Source: Trueperaceae bacterium
Lineage (GTDB): Bacteria > Deinococcota > Deinococci > Deinococcales > Trueperaceae
Direction of reading: 5' to 3'
Length of the DNA: 15,910 bases
Assembly (NCBI GenBank): GCA_007121175.1
Contig: SKMG01000100.1
Coordinates: 1 to 15,910, forward strand
Part shown: positions 10,213 to 15,910 of the stretch, in pieces
How the letters are laid out: each line of letters begins with the position of its first letter
How positions within the stretch are numbered: the stretch's first letter is position 1
Translations under genes and position numbers: made by a program
Notes under the pieces: model-generated
The model's input: the letters and a program-made list of their open reading frames with translations, nothing else
Told to the model about the DNA's origin: nothing
The model's database searches: none

Positions 10213-11850
10213 TCAACCGCTGCCGTCATCGAAGTAGCCCGCGAACCCGCGTCCCGCGTTGCCCCTGACCTCGGCGCCATCGTAGATCTCGCCGCTCTCG
10301 GGGTCGCGCTGGACGGCGTTGATCTTGCCGAGGGCCACCGGGGCCGGTTGCACGCTTCGGCCGGCCTTGCGCAGGGCCTCCAGGCTCGCCTCCGGCACCC
10401 CCGGCTCGAAGAACAGCCACGACGGATGCTCGCTGTGGACGCGGCTGGCGGAGACGGCCTGGTGCGCCCGCATGCCGTGGTCGAGTACGTTCACGATGGT
10501 CTGCACCGTGCCGGTGACCTGGCGCGTGCCACCTGCGCCGCCGACGACGAGGATGGGCTCGCCGTCTCGGCTCACGATGATCGGTACGCTGCCGCCCTGA
10601 CGTTTACCGGGGACGATGGAGTCGACCGACCCGGGCATCGGGTCGAAGAGCTTCATGTGGCTGTTGTGCAAGAAGCCCAGCCCTTCGGTGACCACGGCCG
10701 CGCCGGCGTAGCCGCCGTTGGAGTGGGTCATCGAGACTGCGTTCCCGTCGCCGTCCATCACGCTGAGATGCGTGGTGTTGTCGTCGTCCTCCGACCACGT
10801 CGGCGGTGGGACGTCTCCAGCGCGTATGCGCTCCTGCCACTGGGCGGCGTGCTGCTTCGACAGCAGCCGCTCGAGCGGCACGTCGACGAAGGCCGGGTCG
10901 CCCCGGTAGCGGGCCCGGTCCACGAAGGCTGCACGCATGGAGTCGGCCAGGGTCGCGATGTACTCCGGGCTGTGGTAGCCGAGTCCGGCGAGGTCGAAGC
11001 CCTCGAGGATGTTGAGCATCAGCAGGGCGATCATGCCGTTGCCCGGCGGCGGGTTGGCGGTGATGCGGTATCCGCGGTAGGTGATCTCGATCGGCTCATG
11101 GACCAGCACCTGATAGTTCGCCATGTCGTCGAAGGTCACGAACGCGCCGTGGCGCTCGAAGTCCTCCGCGATCAGGCGAGCGATGTCGCCCTGGTAGAAG
11201 GCCTCTGGCCCCTCGTGAGCGATCCGCTCGATGGTACGGCCGTGGTCTATCTGTCGAAACAGCTCGCCGTTGCGGTAGGCGCGACCGTCACTCCTGAACA
11301 GCACCCGTCGTGCGGCCTCGTTGCCGGCTGCGACGGCCTGCTCGAGGTTCCATCCCGCCGGGGGAACGGCCACGTGGTCGTCGTCCCATTCGTAGGCGAT
11401 CGTCGGGTACACGAGGAACCCGTCGATCGCGAGGCGCGCGGCGGGCTCGAGCAGCTCACTCCACGACAGGCGGCCGCTCCCGAAGCGCTCGAACAGGAGC
11501 TGTGTAGCGGGGACGAATCCCGGCGTCATGATCGAGCCGTAGCCGACGAAGTTGACGTAGCCCTCCACGATGAACGGTCCGACTCCGTACATGCGCCCCT
11601 GGTACTGCTCGCGCCAGAGGTCGGGTGGGACGTTGGAGCCGATCAGGTGCCCGGCATCGAGGATCGCGACCTCGCCGTCGAGCCGGACGTGGATCGACGC
11701 CTTACCCGAGAGGCCGCTGTCGAACGGGTTGGCCACCCCCTGGGCATATGCGGTCGCGATGGCGACGTCGGCCACGTTGCCGCCTCGCGCGAAGATCTCC
11801 CGGCCGATGGCTGCTGCCGGTGGCTCATGGCACGCGACGAGTCCGCGCAT
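10213..11850 (-). CDS. Gamma-glutamyltransferase-like Ntn hydrolase with altered substrate pocket
   Basis: The GGT family is made as a proenzyme that cleaves itself before a threonine, which then serves as nucleophile. In this 545-residue protein, Thr359 of NTTHLSVMDGDGNAVSMT is the processing and catalytic threonine (E. coli Thr391), giving subunits of about 358 and 187 residues. The oxyanion-type GGAGGTR is at 437-443. Canonical glutamate-binding positions differ: the DxRE.AP arginine motif is replaced by LDAGHLIGS (64-72), NNxMDDF by NSHMKLF (396-402), and the Ser-Ser of PGKRPLSSM by Gly-Gly (PGKRQGGS, 414-421). There is no signal peptide, so it is probably cytoplasmic. The ATG at 11850 is chosen because AGGAGG (11868-11863) overlaps the alternative GTG at 11862. 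A better guess than glutathione hydrolase is a small-amide hydrolase, as for oxamate amidohydrolase HpxW; this is inference. Confidence 0.9.
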   Translation of the reverse strand: MRGLVACHEPPAAAIGREIFARGGNVADVAIATAYAQGVANPFDSGLSGKASIHVRLDGEVAILDAGHLIGSNVPPDLWREQYQGRMYGVGPFIVEGYVNFVGYGSIMTPGFVPATQLLFERFGSGRLSWSELLEPAARLAIDGFLVYPTIAYEWDDDHVAVPPAGWNLEQAVAAGNEAARRVLFRSDGRAYRNGELFRQIDHGRTIERIAHEGPEAFYQGDIARLIAEDFERHGAFVTFDDMANYQVLVHEPIEITYRGYRITANPPPGNGMIALLMLNILEGFDLAGLGYHSPEYIATLADSMRAAFVDRARYRGDPAFVDVPLERLLSKQHAAQWQERIRAGDVPPPTWSEDDDNTTHLSVMDGDGNAVSMTHSNGGYAGAAVVTEGLGFLHNSHMKLFDPMPGSVDSIVPGKRQGGSVPIIVSRDGEPILVVGGAGGTRQVTGTVQTIVNVLDHGMRAHQAVSASRVHSEHPSWLFFEPGVPEASLEALRKAGRSVQPAPVALGKINAVQRDPESGEIYDGAEVRGNAGRGFAGYFDDGSG

Positions 11851-11875
11851 GGCGAAAAGCACCTCCTGGAACGGC

Positions 11876-11900
11876 AGGGGCGATCGGTCGGATCGCCCCT
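11876..11900 (-). terminator. Intercistronic hairpin between SBP and hydrolase genes
   Basis: A perfect 10-bp stem AGGGGCGATC/GATCGCCCCT (11876-11885 with 11891-11900) has a 5-nt loop. GCAGGGG (11874-11880) can instead pair with CCCCTGC (11901-11907). No U-run follows, and the SD of the next gene starts about 8 nt beyond. Such hairpins after substrate-binding-protein genes commonly stabilise the upstream transcript and lower downstream expression; the role here is inferred. The 113-nt gap also has a 9-bp inverted repeat (11927-11935 with 11983-11991) that reaches into the end of the SBP gene. Confidence 0.6.
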
Positions 11901-11963
11901 CCCCTGCGAGTCGAGAGCTTCACGAACTGGTGGACGGCCCGGGTTCGGGATGCGGGGCGACCG

Positions 11964-13514
11964 TCAACGGGCCCAGTTGGCGGTCCACCAGAACAGCTGC
12001 GCGTCGATCCTGGGAGCCCAGTCGATGCGCTCATTCACACCGGCGATCTCGAGCGGGTGATGCGAGTACAGCCACGGGGCGTGCTCGTAGGCAATGGCCT
12101 CGAGCACCTTCGTCATCTCGCAGACCACGTCGGGATCGAACTCGGCCTGGATCTCGCCGAGCAGCTCGTTGAACTCGTGCGCCGCCTCGTCTTCCCAGCC
12201 GGTCGGGTTCCAGAAGCCGCCGAACGCGAAGACCGTCGCGTCCTGTGCCGGTACGCCGCGACCTCCGAGCCCGAGCTCGGCGAGGCCGGTGAAGTCACGG
12301 TTCCCGACCATCTGCGTGAACACCGACGCTTCGACGACGTTGGTTCGGGCGTTGATCCCGAGCCGCTGGAGCTGCGACGCCATCGCCTGGACCACCTGGA
12401 TCCGGTAGCCCTGGTGACCGCCGACGTGGATGACCACTTCCTCGTCCATCGGGAAGTTCGCTTCCTCGAGCAGGGCCAGCGCGCGCTCCGGGTCGTAGGG
12501 ATAGGGTTCCATGTCCGGATCCGAGCAGACGTCCGTGCCGCGGTAGGTTTGCAGCCGACTCGCCATCCCGTACAGGAGCGCCTCGTTGATCTCGTCGAAG
12601 TCGATCGCGTAGTTGAAGGCCTGCCGGACCCGCTTGTCCTGGAAGCGCTCCTCGCGCTGGTTGAACGCGAGGCCGATGCGTCGAGAGCTCTCGGTTGCCG
12701 CCACGTTGACGCCGGGGATGCTCTGCAGGATGGGTATGTCGTCGGGCCCTAGGTCGAGCGCGATGTCGACCTCGCCGGTCTCGAGCATCGCGATCCTGCT
12801 CGAGCGCTCGGGGACCGCCCGCACGACGATGCGCTCGATGTCCGGGGCGCCGTTCCAGTAGTCGTCGTTGCGGACGAACTCGACGTAGTCGTCGGGGACG
12901 AAGGCGACGATCTCGTAGGGACCGCCACCGCGGGCCATGGTCGCCGCCTCCGACGGCGTCGCGTCGGCGTAGAAGGCCGGGTCGACCAGGTAGACGACGT
13001 AGAGCCTCGCGGTGACGAGCGAGTTCGGCTCGTCGGTGGTGATGTCGAGCACGTACTCGTCGATGACGTCGACGCTGACGAGCCCGACCCGGTGCGGGAA
13101 CTGGTTGTCGGCCCCGCGGGCGAGCAGCTCCTCGTCGAGCATCCGGTCGAACGTGAATTTCACGGTCTCAGCGTTGACCGGCGTGCCGCTGTGGAACTCG
13201 AGTCCCTCGCGAATGGCGAAACGCCAGGTCAGGCCGTCGTCGATGACCTCCCACGACTCGAACACCCAGCCGTGCAGCACGCCTCGGTGGTCATACCAGG
13301 TGGGGAGGTCGAGCACTTGGCGCAGCACGTTGCCCTTGACCGCCGACTCGGCGAAGTCCGGATCGAGCTCTGTCGGCAGGGCGGGCACCGCCACCACCAT
13401 CGTGTCGTGGCTCGGCGGCGACTGAGCCAGTACGCCCGGCGCGGCGACGAAGGCGAACAGCGCGATCAGCGTGAGGATGGCGGATCCTCGGGCGGGCGTT
13501 CGCGTCTCTCTCAT
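11964..13514 (-). CDS. Extracellular solute-binding protein, family 5 (DppA/OppA type)
   Basis: This is the high-affinity receptor of the peptide/opine/nickel-type ABC importer encoded downstream. The 516-residue protein begins with a basic n-region and a hydrophobic core (about 11-27). A type I signal-peptidase site VLA|QS lies after residue 30. There is no lipobox cysteine, so the mature protein is predicted to be soluble. Family-5 features are seen: PTELDPDF early; ESWEVIDDGLTWRFAIREGL, where the family has W..s.Dg.tytF.LR.g.kfhdG; NAETVKFTFDRMLD; NDDYWNGAPDIERIV; GEVDIALDLGPDDI; and VRQAFNYAIDFDEI. The ATG at 13514 is chosen for its signal peptide and the AGAGGA 8 nt upstream; upstream codons to 13658 are not supported. 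It is the first gene of the operon, led by a roughly 245-nt untranslated region. The ligand is unknown. Confidence 0.94.
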   Translation of the reverse strand: MRETRTPARGSAILTLIALFAFVAAPGVLAQSPPSHDTMVVAVPALPTELDPDFAESAVKGNVLRQVLDLPTWYDHRGVLHGWVFESWEVIDDGLTWRFAIREGLEFHSGTPVNAETVKFTFDRMLDEELLARGADNQFPHRVGLVSVDVIDEYVLDITTDEPNSLVTARLYVVYLVDPAFYADATPSEAATMARGGGPYEIVAFVPDDYVEFVRNDDYWNGAPDIERIVVRAVPERSSRIAMLETGEVDIALDLGPDDIPILQSIPGVNVAATESSRRIGLAFNQREERFQDKRVRQAFNYAIDFDEINEALLYGMASRLQTYRGTDVCSDPDMEPYPYDPERALALLEEANFPMDEEVVIHVGGHQGYRIQVVQAMASQLQRLGINARTNVVEASVFTQMVGNRDFTGLAELGLGGRGVPAQDATVFAFGGFWNPTGWEDEAAHEFNELLGEIQAEFDPDVVCEMTKVLEAIAYEHAPWLYSHHPLEIAGVNERIDWAPRIDAQLFWWTANWAR

Positions 13515-13766
13515 GTCGGTCGTCCTCTCACGTGCCTGGATGACGAGTGGCTGACGGGCGCGGTCTTCGGGCAGATGCACCTCCGTTCGGCCAGTTCCAA
13601 TCGCGCGGCGGCGACGCAGCGGGCGACCGGTGATCTCGCGACGCTCGCAGAGCCGCAACGTGCCGAGGCGCGAGCTGCGTCCTGCACCGTGGCGAACGGT
13701 GTCGCGGTACTCCGTGACCCGCGGACTCAGGTCCGTCTCGCAGCGGCACGACTGGCACGTGGAATC
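13515..13766 (-). other. Long 5' leader of the SBP operon
   Basis: About 245 nt separate the predicted minus-strand start of transcription (near 13760) from the SBP start codon. Apart from the SD (AGAGGA, near 13523-13528) I see a 6-bp stem CACCGT/ACGGTG (13685-13690 with 13696-13701) and scattered GC inverted repeats, none matching a riboswitch class I know. A 76-codon open frame runs through it but lacks an SD and shows no protein-like features. Confidence 0.4.
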
Positions 13767-13783
13767 AATATAACGTTATAATG
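13766..13783. promoter_or_regulatory. Probable GntR operator covering divergent promoters
   Basis: TATAACGTTATA (13769-13780) is a perfect 12-bp palindrome. It extends to an 18-bp imperfect one, CAATATAACGTTATAATG, with one mismatched pair. It is an AT-rich island in GC-rich DNA lying exactly between gntR and the SBP operon, and it includes the -10 hexamers of both predicted promoters. HutC-type GntR proteins bind short AT-rich palindromes, so this is the natural autoregulatory site (inference). Confidence 0.7.
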
Positions 13784-13795
13784 ACACTCTGGCAA
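13767..13795 (-). promoter_or_regulatory. Promoter of the SBP-hydrolase-permease-aldolase-amidase operon
   Basis: On the minus strand, TTGCCA (13795-13790) is followed by exactly 17 bp and TATATT (13772-13767). This is a strong sigma70-like match whose spacer and -10 lie inside the palindrome, so a bound GntR protein would repress it. Confidence 0.68.
13777..13782 (+). promoter_or_regulatory. -10 element of the gntR promoter
   Basis: A perfect TATAAT occurs on the plus strand. The -35 is weak (CTGGCA at 13752-13757, 19-bp spacer), as is usual for an autoregulated regulator gene. The predicted start of transcription near 13789 rules out an ATG start at 13781. Confidence 0.55.
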
Positions 13796-13840
13796 GGGGG
13801 CCGAAAGGTGGCTGTGTATCCTACGGACCGACGAGGTGAG

Positions 13841-14575
13841 ATGGTGATAGCCAAGCTGAGCCGCACCGATCCCACGCCTCTGTACGCGCAGGTCAAGCAG
13901 CGGCTCCTCGAGCTCATCGCGGCCGGCGAGATCAAGCCCGGCGACCGTCTACCCTCGGAGCCGGAACTCGAACAGGCCTTCCAGGTCAGCCGCATCACCA
14001 TTCGCCGAGCGTTGAGCGACCTTGCCGCGGCGGGCTACCTCAAGCGCCAGCCCGGCACCGGAACGGTCCTGACGCAGTCGCGCATCCGGCGCGATTCGGG
14101 CAAGATCGGGGGCCTCCGCGACGAGCTCATCGCCCAGGGGTACGCCGTCGAGAAGCGGATCCTCGAGTACCGCACCGGCCCGATCGACCCGCAAGACTGC
14201 GAACCCACCGGGATCTCGAACGGCTCGCACGTACTCTACGCGCGCCAGCTCCTGTCCGCCAACGGCGTGCCGGTCATGCTCACCGCGAGCCATCACGTCG
14301 TGCCGGAGCACGTCCGACCCACCGCCGAGGAGATCGCGGCGGACTCGCTGTTCACGATCCTCAAGCACCACGGGCTGACCGTGAAGCGGGCGGAGCGAAC
14401 GATCGAGGCCGTCCTCCCTACCGCCGAGGACGCGGTGCTGCTCGAGATGCCGACCACGGCTCCCGCTCTGCTCGTCGAGCTGCACGCGTTCGACGGACAG
14501 GACACGCTGCGCTCGTACGTGCGCTCGGTCTACCGGGGTGATAGGTACAAGTACTTCCACTCGATCGAGCCGTGA
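13841..14575 (+). CDS. GntR-family transcriptional regulator, HutC/UTRA subfamily
   Basis: This is a ligand-responsive DNA-binding regulator of 244 residues. The winged helix-turn-helix lies at about 10-78: PLYAQVKQRLLELIAAGEI, then the family signature GDRLPSEPELEQAFQVSR, TIRRALSDLAAAGYL, and the wing QPGTGTVL. A UTRA effector domain follows at about 95-240, with ARQLLSANGVPVMLTASHHV and the C-terminal pattern LRSYVRSVYRGDRYKYFHS. The start is ambiguous. The ATG at 13841 (with GAGGTGAG upstream) puts the HTH at the usual distance from the N-terminus; the GTG at 13808 with AAGGGGG is an alternative. It is transcribed away from the SBP operon and shares its palindromic promoter region, so it is the likely local repressor. 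The effector is unknown; known UTRA ligands include sugar phosphates, urocanate and fatty acids. Confidence 0.93.
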   Translation: MVIAKLSRTDPTPLYAQVKQRLLELIAAGEIKPGDRLPSEPELEQAFQVSRITIRRALSDLAAAGYLKRQPGTGTVLTQSRIRRDSGKIGGLRDELIAQGYAVEKRILEYRTGPIDPQDCEPTGISNGSHVLYARQLLSANGVPVMLTASHHVVPEHVRPTAEEIAADSLFTILKHHGLTVKRAERTIEAVLPTAEDAVLLEMPTTAPALLVELHAFDGQDTLRSYVRSVYRGDRYKYFHSIEP

Positions 14576-14586
14576 TGCTGGTCTCC

Positions 14587-14607
14587 AGCGGCGCCTGCGG
14601 CGCCGCT
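14587..14607. terminator. Bidirectional hairpin between convergent gntR and rocD
   Basis: A perfect 9-bp stem AGCGGCGCC/GGCGCCGCT with loop TGC sits 11 nt past the gntR stop and 26 nt past the rocD stop. No T-run follows. Its position in a 58-nt convergent gap makes a terminator for both genes the best reading. Nothing else is visible in the gap. Confidence 0.62.
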
Positions 14608-14633
14608 CCTTCCGGCACGGCTGGCTGTCGTGC

Positions 14634-15839
14634 TCAGGCCTCGAGCGCGGTGGCCAGCCGCGCGAGCAGCCACTCGGCCGTCTCTCCATCGAGCGTCAAC
14701 GGAGGCGTGAGCCGTAAGACCGTGCCGTGCGTCTCCTTGCAGAGCACGCCCGCTCGTGCCAGCCGCTCGCAGACGGGGCGCGCCGGAGTGGTCAGCTCGA
14801 TGCCGATCATGAGTCCGCGGCCGCGTACTTCGCGGACGATCGGCGACGCGAAGCCTTCTAAGGCAGTGACGAGCCGGCGACCCCTTGCCTTGACGCGCGC
14901 GAGCAGCTCGCCGTCTTCCAGCAGTTGCAGGACCGCCCGACCGATGGCGGCCGCGAGCGGGTTGCCCGCGAAGGTGCTGCCATGGTCGCCGGGTTGGAAC
15001 AGCCCCAGGATCTCGCGGGCGGCCAGCACGGCCGAGACCGGGTAGAGCCCGCCACCGAGCGACTTGCCCACCACCGCGATGTCGGGCCGCACGCCCTCGT
15101 GGTCGCAGGCGAGCAGCTCGCCGGTACGTCCGAGACCCGTCTGGATCTCGTCGGCGATGAACAGGGCACGACGTTCCCGACAGGCCTCCAGCGCCTGGCG
15201 CAAGAAGCCGTCGGGCGGCACGATCACGCCGGCCTCGCCCTGGATCGGCTCGACGAGGAAGGCGGCAGTCCGCTCCGACATCGCCCCACGCAGGCCGTCG
15301 GCGTCGCCGTAGGGAACGGTCTTGAAGCCCGGAGCGAAGGGCCCGAAGCTGCGACGGTACGCCGGCTCGCTGGAGAACCCGACGACCGCGATCGTCCGTC
15401 CGTGGAAGTTGTTGCCGCAGACGATGATCTCAGCGCTCTCCGCCGGCACGCGCTTGACCTCGTAGGCCCACTTGCGAGCAGCCTTGATCGCCGTCTCGAC
15501 CGCCTCGGCGCCGGTGTTCATCGGCAGCGCCATCTCGAAGCCGAAGGTGGTGCACAGCGCCTGCAAGAAGCCCGGCAACTCGGCGTTGCGAAAAGCCCTC
15601 GACGTCAGCGCGATCTTGCCCATCTGCTCGGCGGCCGCCGCCACGAGCAGCGGGTTCGAGTGGCCGAAGTTCGCAGCCGAGTAGGCGCTCAGGCAGTCCA
15701 GGTAGCGTCTGCCTTCGGCATCGAAGACCCAGCACCCGTCGCCGCGCTCGAGGACCACGTCCAGCGGCCGATAGATGCGGGCGCCATAGCGGTCCTCCAG
15801 CGCGATTGCCACGTCCGTCCGGCTGTGGGATGTCGCCAT
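14634..15839 (-). CDS. rocD: Ornithine aminotransferase (ornithine--oxo-acid transaminase)
   Basis: This class-III PLP aminotransferase converts ornithine and 2-oxoglutarate to glutamate-5-semialdehyde and glutamate, a cytoplasmic step of arginine catabolism. The 401-residue protein is of normal length. OAT-specific features are LSAYSAANFGH (50-60; its Tyr53 corresponds to the tyrosine that separates OAT from GABA aminotransferase), MNTGAEAVETAIKAARKWAY (107-126), FHGRTIAVVGFSSEP and FGPFAPGFKTVPYGDADGL. The PLP site has ADEIQTGLGRTG (229-240) and Schiff-base Lys259 (VVGKSLGGG). HGSTFAGNPLA (286-296) is also typical. The ATG at 15839 is preferred over 15845 because GGGAGG (15853-15848) lies 8 nt from it and only 2 nt from the other. 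No arc-pathway partner is visible; the next upstream gene lies outside the window. An acetylornithine aminotransferase is less likely. Confidence 0.94.
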   Translation of the reverse strand: MATSHSRTDVAIALEDRYGARIYRPLDVVLERGDGCWVFDAEGRRYLDCLSAYSAANFGHSNPLLVAAAAEQMGKIALTSRAFRNAELPGFLQALCTTFGFEMALPMNTGAEAVETAIKAARKWAYEVKRVPAESAEIIVCGNNFHGRTIAVVGFSSEPAYRRSFGPFAPGFKTVPYGDADGLRGAMSERTAAFLVEPIQGEAGVIVPPDGFLRQALEACRERRALFIADEIQTGLGRTGELLACDHEGVRPDIAVVGKSLGGGLYPVSAVLAAREILGLFQPGDHGSTFAGNPLAAAIGRAVLQLLEDGELLARVKARGRRLVTALEGFASPIVREVRGRGLMIGIELTTPARPVCERLARAGVLCKETHGTVLRLTPPLTLDGETAEWLLARLATALEA

Positions 15840-15868
15840 GGTCATCGCCTCCCTGGCATCGAACCGTG

Positions 15869-15893
15869 TCCTCAGGCCAACGATCCTCAGGCC
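15869..15893. repeat. Two 10-bp direct repeats upstream of rocD
   Basis: TCCTCAGGCC occurs at 15869-15878 and again at 15884-15893, a 15-bp period. They lie 30-54 bp upstream of the rocD start, where a regulator could bind. No promoter hexamers are recognisable in the remaining 15846-15910 stretch, so the role is open. Confidence 0.4.
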
Positions 15894-15910
15894 CCCGGAC
15901 CGCGACCCGC

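Noticed and set aside
9109..12060. 983-codon plus-strand open frame opposite dppB and the hydrolase gene
   Set aside because: It spans several genuine minus-strand genes and the gaps between them. Its composition (His, Asp, Glu, Arg repeats) is that of an antisense shadow and no SD supports it.
13515..13658. N-terminal extension of the SBP to 13658
   Set aside because: The extension is Arg-rich and would bury the signal peptide. The ATG at 13514 has a good SD and gives a normal Sec signal.
13528..13758. 76-codon minus-strand frame in the SBP leader
   Set aside because: It has no SD, its composition is arginine/proline-rich like other GC shadows, and it would begin right at the predicted transcript start.
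13781..13840. Upstream ATG (13781) as the gntR start
   Set aside because: It lies within the operator and -10 element, before the predicted start of transcription, and has no SD.
14634..15839. Acetylornithine or GABA aminotransferase
   Set aside because: LSAYSAANFGH and the FGPFAPGF region match ornithine aminotransferase, including its diagnostic tyrosine.

Overview
The window is a high-GC, gene-dense stretch of about 16 kb, almost all of it transcribed leftward (minus strand). Shine-Dalgarno sites are strong, intergenic gaps are short and translation is probably coupled at several junctions. The sequence alone does not settle the phylum. High GC, GTG starts and the regulator types suit Actinomycetota, Chloroflexota or a high-GC diderm lineage such as Rokubacteria. 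The substrate-binding protein has a plain Sec signal rather than a lipobox, which leans slightly toward a diderm. No RNA gene, IS element, integrase or CRISPR array was seen.

Region by region: (1) 1-371 is the N-terminal part of a LacI-family repressor cut by the window edge, preceded by a good sigma70-type promoter and two palindromic operators. (2) 542-6092 is a compact three-gene operon, aclB-aclA-icd: both subunits of ATP-citrate lyase and a monomeric NADP-type isocitrate dehydrogenase, ended by a perfect 14-bp GC hairpin. These are two citrate-side reactions used by the reductive TCA cycle. (3) 6182-13514 is a six-gene catabolic/uptake operon. In transcription order it holds an extracellular solute-binding protein (family 5), a gamma-glutamyltransferase-like Ntn hydrolase with a changed substrate pocket, DppB- and DppC-type permeases, an HpcH/HpaI-type aldolase and an acetamidase/formamidase-family amidohydrolase with an inserted four-cysteine zinc-ribbon. 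No transporter ATPase is encoded here. (4) A divergent GntR/HutC regulator (13841-14575, plus strand) faces this operon across one AT-rich palindrome that covers the -10 elements of two opposed promoters. (5) 14634-15839 is an ornithine aminotransferase (rocD), convergent with gntR and separated from it by a terminator-like hairpin.

Working model (inference): the GntR protein senses a small amide- or peptide-like ligand and controls uptake (SBP, DppBC), Ntn-hydrolase cleavage, amide hydrolysis and aldol cleavage to pyruvate-type products. The adjacent ACL/IDH operon interconverts citrate, acetyl-CoA, oxaloacetate and 2-oxoglutarate. Whether the two operons are functionally linked or merely neighbours cannot be decided from the sequence.
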